Below, piece by piece: positions 1 to 5,458 of a stretch of DNA of 11,372 nucleotides; positions within the stretch are counted from its first letter, which is position 1; the number at the start of each line of letters is the position of its first letter. Position numbers and translations under genes: made by a program. The stretch is from Bacillota bacterium (GTDB taxonomy: Bacteria; Bacillota; Limnochordia; JAAZLZ01). The stretch spans positions 1 through 11,372 of the forward strand of contig JAAZLZ010000054.1 in NCBI GenBank assembly GCA_012799075.1, written 5' to 3'. The notes under the pieces were generated by a model that searched no databases, had not been told where the DNA came from, and saw only the letters and a list, made by a program, of their open reading frames with translations.

Positions 1-344
1 GATACGGCCGCTCCCGACATACCGGCAAAGACGATGCTGGCCAATACGTTCACATGGCCAAGGCCGCCTTGCCAGTGCCCCACCAGGGCGTTGGCAAAAC
101 CGAAGATGCGGGTGGTGATGCCCCCGGTGTTCATCAGCTTGCCGGCAAAAATGAAGAAGGGGACGGCCAAGAGAGTGAAGTTGTTTACGCCGTAAAACAT
201 GCGCTGGGCGATAATTTCATAGCGCAGGCCAAGGCCGCTTTCGTAGAGCATGATGGCCAAGGACGTAAGTCCCAGAGAAAAGGCAACGGGCACCCCGATT
301 AGGAATAGAATGAGGAGCAGACCAAGGAAAAGGAACAACGTCAA
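1..344 (-). CDS. dctM: TRAP transporter large permease DctM (N-terminal part, cut by window edge)
   Basis: This is the large membrane subunit of a TRAP (tripartite ATP-independent periplasmic) transporter. In the family it forms the ion-driven translocation channel with DctQ and takes substrate from DctP. About 114 codons are visible; full proteins have about 425 residues, so the rest lies left of position 1. Reading the minus strand gives a hydrophobic first helix (residues 3-16), GVPVAFSLG (17-25), LLAVPFFIFAGKLMNTGGIT (58-77) and GGLGHVNV followed by ASIVFAGMSGAA near 93-113, all hallmarks of DctM N-termini. The start chosen is TTG at 344-342, because its first bases overlap the dctQ stop (TTGA) and an AGGAGG lies 10 nt upstream. 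A second in-frame TTG at 338-336 is possible. The TTGA arrangement suggests translational coupling to dctQ. Identity is confident; substrate is unknown. Confidence 0.93.
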   Translation of the reverse strand, partial: MTLFLFLGLLLILFLIGVPVAFSLGLTSLAIMLYESGLGLRYEIIAQRMFYGVNNFTLLAVPFFIFAGKLMNTGGITTRIFGFANALVGHWQGGLGHVNVLASIVFAGMSGAAV

Positions 345-859
345 CGTCCACCCACCTCCTCTAGCCTTGCTGCCTTGCTAGGTGTCTTGCCAAATAGGGC
401 CCTTACCTGGGCCGGCAGGCTGCGCAGTACGTAGTAGATGATCAAAGTCATGCCGACGGGCAAAGCCAGGTAGACATGGGCCATGGTCACCACGTTTGGC
501 ATGGTGGAAGCCGGGGCATCCCAGTTGATGCGGATCATGATCAAAGACCCCATGAAAACAACCACGGCATAGACGATAATCGCCCCTTGGATGCAAAGGG
601 AGAGGGCAAGCTGCAGCTTGGAAGGCAGTCTCTTGACCAAAAAATCGATGGTTATGTGTTCATTATCCCGCATGATCACCGCCGCACCCAGGAAGGTCAG
701 CCAAACGTACAGGAAACGGGCCGCTTCTTCAGTCCACATGAGGGGCCGTTGAAAGACGAAGCGGAGGATTACCTGCAGTGCAGTGACGATGAACATGAAG
801 ACAAACACCGCTGTGGCAGCGTTTTCTATTAGTTCGTCGAACCGTTTCCTCAACATCAT
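341..859 (-). CDS. dctQ: TRAP transporter small permease DctQ
   Basis: This is the small membrane subunit of the TRAP transporter, which pairs with DctM in the cytoplasmic membrane. The protein has 172 residues and four hydrophobic segments (about 15-33, 48-64, 85-105 and 127-146), the usual DctQ topology. The signature WTEEAARFLYVWLTFLGAA lies at 42-60 and matches the conserved WxEExxRxxxxWxxxxGa pattern after the first helix. The start is the ATG at 859-857, because AGGAGG sits 7 nt upstream. An upstream in-frame start at 877 would include that ribosome binding site and is unlikely. The gene follows dctP after a 53-nt gap with a strong stem-loop, and its stop overlaps the dctM start. A separate small DctQ gene shows this is a true three-component system, not a DctQM fusion. 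Confidence 0.93.
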   Translation of the reverse strand: MMLRKRFDELIENAATAVFVFMFIVTALQVILRFVFQRPLMWTEEAARFLYVWLTFLGAAVIMRDNEHITIDFLVKRLPSKLQLALSLCIQGAIIVYAVVVFMGSLIMIRINWDAPASTMPNVVTMAHVYLALPVGMTLIIYYVLRSLPAQVRALFGKTPSKAARLEEVGGR

Positions 860-880
860 GATTCGTCCTCCTAACAAGTG

Positions 881-905
881 ATAAGGGGGGCAATGCCCCC
901 CTTAT
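881..905 (-). promoter_or_regulatory. Intercistronic stem-loop between dctP and dctQ
   Basis: A perfect inverted repeat has arms ATAAGGGGGG (881-890) and CCCCCCTTAT (896-905) around a 5-nt loop. In the dctPQM transcript it lies 8 nt after the dctP stop codon and about 10 nt before the dctQ ribosome binding site. No U-run follows it in the minus direction, so it is not a standard terminator for the operon. It more likely protects the dctP mRNA 3' end or partly attenuates dctQM, which would give excess binding protein. On the plus strand it is followed by six T (909-914), so it could stop antisense transcription. The structure is seen directly; the role is inferred. Confidence 0.7.
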
Positions 906-912
906 TCCTTTT

Positions 913-1902
913 TTAAAGGTCTTCTGCCTCGGCCAATACCTTGTCATAGAGCCCTTCCTTGAAGAACTCCCGGCCTAAACGCTCCAGCGTCGGAGCCAAG
1001 GCGGCCCGGAATTTATCAATATCGACTTCGATGTAGGTAATGCCGTCCTCTTGCAGCTGGCGCAACAGCTCCTCTTCACCTTCTTCGACGAGCTTGTTGC
1101 CGTAGACTGCAGCCTCATCCATTGCCTCTTGGAGCAGCTTCTGATCGTCGGGGGAAAGGGAATTCCACCAACTGTCCGATGCTTGGAACTTATAGACGGA
1201 AAGGACGTGTAGAGTGCCGATAAGGTACTTTTGCACCTCGTGGAACTTGGCATTGTAAATGGTCTGCAGGGGGTTCTCCTGGGCTTCGACCATGCCCGTC
1301 TGCAACGCGGTGAAAATCTCTGGAAAGGCGATGGGCATCGGCTGGGCGCCGAGGGCCTTCCACGTCTCCATCCAAACGGTGTTCTCAGGAAGGCGCATCC
1401 TTAGTCCCTTAACATCTTCCGGCTTGTAGATGGGGCGGTTGGAGGTTAAGTACCGGGGCCCCCTGTCCATGACGGCGATGGTCCGGATGCCTTTCTTTTG
1501 TCTGATAGCCTCGTTGACCTCTTCCCCGACGGGTCCTGCCCACACCTTGCGGACATGGGCCCGGTCCTTCATCACATAGGGCAGCTCAACAATGTAATAT
1601 TCCGGCGCGTAGAAAATCGCATCAGCCACGCCGCAACAGGCCATTTCCAAAGCACCGCTGGCTAGAGCTTCCAGGTTGTCCCGCTCACCGCCCATGACTC
1701 CGCCGGGAAAGTTCTGGACAATGATGCGGCCGTTGCTCCGTTCTTCGACTAATTGCTTAAACAGCTCCATTGCCTCAACACACGCTTCACCCGGGTTTAG
1801 GATCGTCGCAAAGTTGATGGTAATAGTCTTAGCCAGGATGGAACTACCGGTCAAAAGGACAAGGAGCATACAAAGCAATACGCCAAAAAGCCTTTTTGAC
1901 AT
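913..1902 (-). CDS. dctP: TRAP transporter substrate-binding protein DctP
   Basis: This is the extracytoplasmic solute receptor of the TRAP transporter and captures the substrate for DctQM. The protein has 329 residues, the normal family length. An N-terminal signal peptide (KR at 3-4, hydrophobic core 5-19) probably ends near SILA (21-24). There is no lipobox cysteine at the expected place, so it looks secreted or periplasmic and not lipid-anchored. Family motifs are ELPYVMKD (106-113), GLRMRLPE (166-173) with the invariant carboxylate-binding arginine at R170, and GMVEAQENPL (203-212). R170 implies a substrate with a carboxylate, or possibly a similar acid group. GGGGAGG lies 6 nt before the ATG. 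It is first in dctP-dctQ-dctM and divergent from the dehydrogenase operon, which suggests its ligand feeds those enzymes. The exact ligand (C4-dicarboxylate, sugar acid, keto acid or other) cannot be told. Confidence 0.95.
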   Translation of the reverse strand: MSKRLFGVLLCMLLVLLTGSSILAKTITINFATILNPGEACVEAMELFKQLVEERSNGRIIVQNFPGGVMGGERDNLEALASGALEMACCGVADAIFYAPEYYIVELPYVMKDRAHVRKVWAGPVGEEVNEAIRQKKGIRTIAVMDRGPRYLTSNRPIYKPEDVKGLRMRLPENTVWMETWKALGAQPMPIAFPEIFTALQTGMVEAQENPLQTIYNAKFHEVQKYLIGTLHVLSVYKFQASDSWWNSLSPDDQKLLQEAMDEAAVYGNKLVEEGEEELLRQLQEDGITYIEVDIDKFRAALAPTLERLGREFFKEGLYDKVLAEAEDL

Positions 1903-1968
1903 CAGTTTCCTCCCCTTTCAAGGATATAGCAAATTACGATTATCCTCCGGTTGAGTGCCTATTATCAC

Positions 1969-1986
1969 CGCCTTCTGTTAATTGGT
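1969..1986 (-). promoter_or_regulatory. Shared upstream motif, dctP copy
   Basis: Read on the minus strand this is ACCAATTAA, then CAG, then AAGGCG. The same ACCAATTAA and AAGGCG blocks occur in the plus orientation at 2100-2114, without the CAG insertion. This copy begins 84 nt before the dctP start and lies just upstream of a possible GATAAT -10. It could be a binding site for a regulator that controls both arms. The repeat is observed; the binding role is inferred. Confidence 0.4.
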
Positions 1987-2007
1987 GTAGTGGTAATTTC
2001 CACAACA
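1986..2007. promoter_or_regulatory. 22-bp imperfect palindrome, candidate operator
   Basis: The left arm TGTaGTGG (1986-1993) pairs with the right arm CCACaACA (2000-2007) around TAATTT, with one mismatch at the lower-case position in each arm. It lies between the divergent genes and touches the dctP-side copy of the shared motif. Dyad symmetry of this size is typical of a dimeric repressor or activator site. No regulator gene is in the window, so the protein is unknown. Confidence 0.4.
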
Positions 2008-2011
2008 TGGC

Positions 2012-2024
2012 GAAGGAATCCTTC
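2012..2024. promoter_or_regulatory. 13-bp palindrome, candidate operator
   Basis: GAAGGA (2012-2017) and TCCTTC (2019-2024) form a perfect 6-bp dyad around a single A, close to the middle of the divergent intergenic region and 4 bp from the larger palindrome. It could be a second operator or chance. AAGGA and TCCTT also resemble ribosome binding sites, but no start codon is suitably placed on either strand. Confidence 0.25.
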
Positions 2025-2099
2025 TTAATCACCATAAATTGCCCTAGTGGATCCTTTGGCTTTGGGTGGTGAATAATGGACATCCAAGGAAAGGGTTTT

Positions 2100-2114
2100 A
2101 CCAATTAAAAGGCG
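2100..2114 (+). promoter_or_regulatory. Shared upstream motif, dehydrogenase copy
   Basis: ACCAATTAA followed directly by AAGGCG. Its first nine bases are an exact inverted copy of 1978-1986, about 122 bp away centre to centre. It covers the place where a -35 would lie for the TAAAAT at 2125-2130, so a bound regulator could contact RNA polymerase there. The sequence match is seen; regulation is inferred. Confidence 0.4.
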
Positions 2115-2155
2115 AAAACCTTAGTAAAATATTGATCGATGGAGGGAAAACACCC

Positions 2156-3169
2156 ATGAACAAGATACGGGCAGGTGTGGTCGGAGTTGGTCTGATGGGT
2201 CGCTTGTATGCGCGTCTACTTAAGGAGCTGCCCCAGGCGGAGCTGACCGCGGTGTTCGACCTAGATGCCGAGCGGGCGGCTGGTATCGGGGCTGAGTTGG
2301 GGGCAAAGGCATCCCCCAGCGTCGAAGATTTGCTCAACCAGGTGGATGCGGTCTTTGTTTGTTCTCCCGATCGGGCCCACCTGGAACCCGTTCTAGCTGC
2401 CGCGGCCGCTGGCAAACATGTGTTTGTAGAGAAACCCCTGGCAACAAATAGCGCGGAAGGGCTCCAAATGGTGGAGGCTGCGGAGAAGGCGGGCATTGTC
2501 TTCATGGTAGGACATGTGCTCCGGTTCGATCCTCGCTACATTCACGCCCGTAGTGCCGTTGCCGACGGAGATGTGGGCGAAGTCATCCACATGTTTGCCC
2601 GCCGCAACACCTATATCGACCAGGGCCGCCATTATGCCAGCTGGACGACGGTGCCCTGGTTTTTGGGCATCCACGATATTGATGCACTAATGTGGATTTG
2701 TGGAAGCCCCATCACCAGCGTCTACGCCCGGGGGGTGCGCAAGCTCCTCGCCGAGAAGGGGGCCGATGATTCGGTTTTGGCTGTTTTCACCTTTGCCAAT
2801 GGGGCCATCGCAGGCCTTGAGGTGTCCTTTGTCCTCCCCCTAGTCCAAGGCAATCGCCAATCACCACTATTGGAGGTTGTAGGCAGCAAAGGCATGATCC
2901 ATGTTATGCCCTATTTGCGGGGGATAACCATCCACAAGGCCGATGGTCTGGTAGAACCAGATCCCCTCTACAACATGGGGCCGGTGATGCATGGCCAGAT
3001 CGCCGGCGTCTACAAAGAGGAGACCGTTCATTTCCTCCGGTGTATTCAGGAGGGGATCATTCCCGCTGCTCCCGGAAGGGATGCCCTGTTGGCGGTGGCG
3101 GTGGTGGAGGCCTTGGAACGGTCGCTAGCTTCGGGGAAGGAAGAGAAGGTTGTCCCTGCCACAGCCTAA
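2156..3169 (+). CDS. Gfo/Idh/MocA family NAD(P)-dependent oxidoreductase
   Basis: A 337-residue cytoplasmic dehydrogenase of the Gfo/Idh/MocA family, which oxidises (or reduces) a hydroxyl of sugars, inositols or related polyols using NAD(P). The N-terminal Rossmann fold has VGVGLMG around 9-15 and a likely NAD-preferring acidic D at 35 (FDLD). FVEKPLAT (90-97) contains the family's EKP motif with the catalytic lysine K93. GIHDIDALMW (171-180) supplies the conserved D and H pair. The C-terminal half is the usual alpha/beta substrate domain. The start is ATG at 2156 because GGAGGG ends 9 nt upstream; the frame stays open back to about 2066, but that stretch carries the promoter-side motif. It heads the operon with the iron alcohol dehydrogenase and tautomerase. 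Myo-inositol-dehydrogenase-like activity is only one option; the substrate is unknown. Confidence 0.92.
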   Translation: MNKIRAGVVGVGLMGRLYARLLKELPQAELTAVFDLDAERAAGIGAELGAKASPSVEDLLNQVDAVFVCSPDRAHLEPVLAAAAAGKHVFVEKPLATNSAEGLQMVEAAEKAGIVFMVGHVLRFDPRYIHARSAVADGDVGEVIHMFARRNTYIDQGRHYASWTTVPWFLGIHDIDALMWICGSPITSVYARGVRKLLAEKGADDSVLAVFTFANGAIAGLEVSFVLPLVQGNRQSPLLEVVGSKGMIHVMPYLRGITIHKADGLVEPDPLYNMGPVMHGQIAGVYKEETVHFLRCIQEGIIPAAPGRDALLAVAVVEALERSLASGKEEKVVPATA

Positions 3170-3249
3170 ATTATTCTATTCGTAGAAGGTCTTGGCAAAT
3201 CGATGGCTAACACATCACTTATCGGAAAGACCTAAGGAGGCGTTCGGTA

Positions 3250-4404
3250 ATGTCCTTTAAGGAGTTCTTTTTCCCAACTAGGATACTGATGGGTTGTGGA
3301 GTCCATCGGCAGACAGGAGAGCAGATTAAGCTTCTCGGCGGCAAGCGGCCCATGGTCGTGACGGACAAGGGGATTGTCAATGCGGGCATCCTCAAAGGAG
3401 TAACGGAGAGCCTGGATCAGGCGGGCGTTGATTACTTCCTGTTTGATGGGGTCACACCGGATCCGAACAATGAACTGGTCGACAAAATGGCCCAGGTGGC
3501 CAGGGATGAGGGCTGCGATTCCTTCATCGGGGTTGGGGGCGGCAGCTCCATGGATGCGGCCAAGCTGGTCAACATCATCCTGGTCCATGGGGGTTCGATT
3601 GTTGAATATGCCCGCGGGAAGGAAGTGCCGGGGCCCCTCTACCCCCTCATCGCCATTCCCACCACCGCGGGAACGGGGAGCGAGGCGACCCGTTTCGCCG
3701 TAGTCACCGATTTGGAGCGTCAGTTCAAGAAGGGCGTGGCCAGTCCCTACGTATATCCTACCGTTGCCCTGGTTGACTATGAATTTATTGCCAAGCAACC
3801 GCCCCGAGTGGCGGCGGCCACCGGCATGGACGCCTTGACCCATGCCATTGAAGCCTATACTTGTGAGCGGCGGCAGGAAGTATCCGATGGATTGGCCCTT
3901 GAAGCCATCAGGCTGATCGGTGAGCATCTGCGGCCCTTATGCGCAGGGAAAGGAGACCTGCATGCTGCTCGGGGAATGGCCATGGGGAGCACCATCGCCG
4001 GTATCTCCTTCGCTAATTCATCCACCGGCTTGGTCCATGCCATGTCCCAAGCGGCCGGGGCTATGTTCGGCGTTCCCCATGGGGTTGGCAATGCCATCAT
4101 CCTGCCCCATGTGATGGAGTTTAACCTGATCGCAAGTCTGCCCCGCTTCGCCAATATTGCCCAAGCCCTCGGGGCCCCCGTTCAGGGAAAGACAAAGCGG
4201 GAGGCCGCCGCATTGGCGGTGAGCGCCGTTCGTTCGCTGAGCAGCGACATCGGTATTCCCGCTACTTTAGGGGAGGTGGGAGTGCCCGCCGATAAGATTC
4301 CCGAAATGGCCGACAATGCTTTGTTGAACGTCAATGGCATCCGATTGAATCCCCGCCAGCCCAGTCGGGAGGATATCATAGCCATCTTCCGGGCGGCGAT
4401 TTAG
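3250..4404 (+). CDS. Iron-containing alcohol dehydrogenase
   Basis: A 384-residue group III (iron-dependent) alcohol dehydrogenase, which interconverts an alcohol and an aldehyde or ketone with NAD(P)(H) in the cytoplasm. The nucleotide-binding motif GGGSSMDAAK is at 96-105 and IPTTAGTGSEAT at 136-147. The four metal ligands expected for the family are all present: D194 and H198 in GMDALTHAIEAY, H263 in GLVHAMS, and H277 in GVPHGVGNA, a spacing close to that of lactaldehyde reductase FucO. The start has TAAGGAGG with 9 nt spacing. It lies 80 bp after the Gfo/Idh gene; that gap shows a 7-bp inverted repeat (AGGTCTT at 3187-3193, AAGACCT at 3227-3233) just before the ribosome binding site and no terminator. 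Its stop codon overlaps the tautomerase ribosome binding site, so the two genes are co-transcribed. Family is certain; the specific alcohol (for example a hydroxy acid, diol or 1,3-propanediol type) is not. Confidence 0.95.
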   Translation: MSFKEFFFPTRILMGCGVHRQTGEQIKLLGGKRPMVVTDKGIVNAGILKGVTESLDQAGVDYFLFDGVTPDPNNELVDKMAQVARDEGCDSFIGVGGGSSMDAAKLVNIILVHGGSIVEYARGKEVPGPLYPLIAIPTTAGTGSEATRFAVVTDLERQFKKGVASPYVYPTVALVDYEFIAKQPPRVAAATGMDALTHAIEAYTCERRQEVSDGLALEAIRLIGEHLRPLCAGKGDLHAARGMAMGSTIAGISFANSSTGLVHAMSQAAGAMFGVPHGVGNAIILPHVMEFNLIASLPRFANIAQALGAPVQGKTKREAAALAVSAVRSLSSDIGIPATLGEVGVPADKIPEMADNALLNVNGIRLNPRQPSREDIIAIFRAAI

Positions 4405-4415
4405 GAGGCGACGCT

Positions 4416-4601
4416 ATGCCGATCATCAATGTAGCCATGTTGGAAGGTCGAACCCTCGAGCAAAAGCGCAGGCTCGTTCAGGAGATGACCAAGCTGGTCT
4501 GCGACGTTTTGGGCTGCAGTGAAGATGCAGTGACGATCAAGCTGGAGGAGTTGGCCAAGGAGAACTTGGCCAAAGGAGGCAAGCTGTTCCTCGACCGCTG
4601 A
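4416..4601 (+). CDS. 4-oxalocrotonate tautomerase family protein
   Basis: A 61-residue protein of the 4-oxalocrotonate tautomerase (4-OT) family, small oligomeric enzymes that use an N-terminal proline as general base in keto-enol tautomerisation. After removal of Met the protein starts PIINV, giving Pro1, and Arg11 (LEGRT) matches the 4-OT active site. The other two classical residues differ: position 39 is T instead of R, and position 50 is L instead of F. It is therefore probably not a canonical 4-oxalocrotonate tautomerase. Length and the GG turn near 53-54 are normal for the family. AGGAGG (4403-4408) overlaps the stop of the alcohol dehydrogenase and lies 7 nt before the ATG, so translation is closely linked. 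Its place in the operon suggests it acts on a keto or enol intermediate made by the neighbouring dehydrogenases. Confidence 0.88.
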   Translation: MPIINVAMLEGRTLEQKRRLVQEMTKLVCDVLGCSEDAVTIKLEELAKENLAKGGKLFLDR

Positions 4602-4660
4602 TAAGGAGGACAAGAAACTGGCAGGCCCGGGGAGACATATCCTGGCTAAACCCGGACAGG

Positions 4661-5359
4661 ATGATTAAGCGGGACAAGTCTTCCCTGGGGGTGTTAGGGA
4701 TGGGGTTGCTCAGCCTGCTGCTCGTGTCCTTTGCTCCGGGCCTGGTCTGGTTGTGGTATTTCGAACGTTACGATCACAGGGAACGGGAGCCGGTGGGGAT
4801 GTTGGTCCGCACCTTCTTTTGGGGTATGGTGATGGTGGGACCGGCCATTCTCTTCGAGGCTCCCTTTCGCAGCTTTCTGAGCGGTCCATCGAGCTTTGGG
4901 AGGACCCTGGCTGTATCGTTCTTGGTGATCGGCTTGGGAGAGGAAGGGGCAAAGCTCCTGGCTGTTTTCTTGGCAGCCTACTCCTCAGTCGAATTCGATC
5001 AAGTACTGGACGGCATAATCTACTCGATCACCGCGGCCTTGGGGTTTGCCGCGGTCGAAAACCTCGTCTATGTGCTCAAGTTCGGGCCCGGCGTGGCCCT
5101 TACCCGCGGGGTGATTGCTTTCCTGGCCCATGCCTCCTTCGCGGGGACCATGGGCTATCACCTGGGCAGGGCCAAACTTGTCTCCGGCAGCCCTTCAAGG
5201 GAAATTCTCCGGGGGCTGGGCTGGGCAGTCTTGCTCCACGGGTCATATGATTTCATCCTTCTTGCGAGAGTCGGTTCTCCCGTCGCCGCAGCAGCCTTAG
5301 TCGTTGCAGCTTATGCTTTGCTTCTGGCCAGGATTCGTACTGCTCAAGTTCAGGATTGA
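4661..5359 (+). CDS. prsW: PrsW family intramembrane metalloprotease
   Basis: A 232-residue multi-pass membrane protein of the PrsW family, related to the type II CAAX-prenyl protease (ABI) fold. In Bacillus subtilis PrsW makes the first cut in the anti-sigma factor RsiW. All expected catalytic motifs are visible: GEEGAKLL (93-100, the EExxK motif), ENLVYV with E133, FLAHASFAGT with H157, and LLHGSYDF with H193 and D197. Hydrophobic helices lie near 12-33, 50-66, 83-106, 119-139, 150-168, 186-201 and 205-223. The start is ATG at 4661, but it has only a weak ribosome binding site (GGACAGG directly before it). A stronger AGGAGG at 4604-4609 is too far upstream to serve it. No RsiW-like anti-sigma factor or sigma factor is in the window, so the target is unknown. 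It lies 59 nt after the tautomerase and may be read through from that operon. Confidence 0.9.
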   Translation: MIKRDKSSLGVLGMGLLSLLLVSFAPGLVWLWYFERYDHREREPVGMLVRTFFWGMVMVGPAILFEAPFRSFLSGPSSFGRTLAVSFLVIGLGEEGAKLLAVFLAAYSSVEFDQVLDGIIYSITAALGFAAVENLVYVLKFGPGVALTRGVIAFLAHASFAGTMGYHLGRAKLVSGSPSREILRGLGWAVLLHGSYDFILLARVGSPVAAAALVVAAYALLLARIRTAQVQD

Positions 5360-5385
5360 GGGCCGCGCTGGGGATAAGTCGGCCC
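5360..5385. repeat. Inverted repeat after prsW
   Basis: GGGCCG (5360-5365) and CGGCCC (5380-5385) form a 6-bp GC stem with a 14-nt loop directly after the prsW stop codon. No T-run follows, so it is not a standard intrinsic terminator. It may still be a weak 3' end structure separating the upstream genes from the yebC promoter. Confidence 0.35.
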
Positions 5386-5389
5386 GTGA

Positions 5390-5419
5390 TTGGCAGTCCC
5401 TGTCTGATTGTGCTAAAAT
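5390..5419 (+). promoter_or_regulatory. SigA-type promoter for yebC and the ruv cluster
   Basis: TTGGCA (-35, 5390-5395), an 18-bp spacer, and TAAAAT (-10, 5414-5419) preceded by TGC, which gives an extended -10. Transcription would start near 5426, about 33 nt before the yebC GTG. It is the best promoter between the catabolic locus and recO, and probably drives yebC through ruvB. Confidence 0.75.
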
Positions 5420-5458
5420 GATGATGACACTAAGGTGACGGTGAAGGAAGGGAGTACT

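Larger units (their letters stand above)
1903..2155. promoter_or_regulatory. Divergent promoter/operator region between the TRAP operon and the dehydrogenase operon
   Basis: These 253 bp separate the two divergent start codons and contain no convincing gene. They hold two palindromes (1986-2007 and 2012-2024) and two copies of a motif pointing towards their respective genes (minus strand 1986-1969, plus strand 2100-2114), listed separately. A TAAAAT at 2125-2130 is a possible -10 for the plus-strand operon, and GATAAT on the minus strand (1966-1961) is a possible -10 for dctP. Neither has a good -35 hexamer at the right distance, which would fit activator-dependent promoters. Promoter positions are tentative. 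Confidence 0.55.

Noticed and set aside
54..302. An 82-codon plus-strand open frame
   Set aside because: It is antisense to dctM, whose minus-strand translation matches TRAP large permease motifs throughout.
2066..2155. 30-residue N-terminal extension of the Gfo/Idh protein
   Set aside because: GGAGGG 9 nt before ATG 2156 and the Rossmann fold starting right after that Met fix the start. The extension overlaps the likely promoter.
3232..3927. A 231-codon open frame on the minus strand
   Set aside because: It lies antisense to the iron alcohol dehydrogenase, whose motifs are complete, and shows no family features of its own. It reflects the codon bias of the real gene.
5360..5385. Intrinsic terminator after prsW
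   Set aside because: The 6-bp GC stem has a long loop and no T-run. It is kept only as an inverted repeat.
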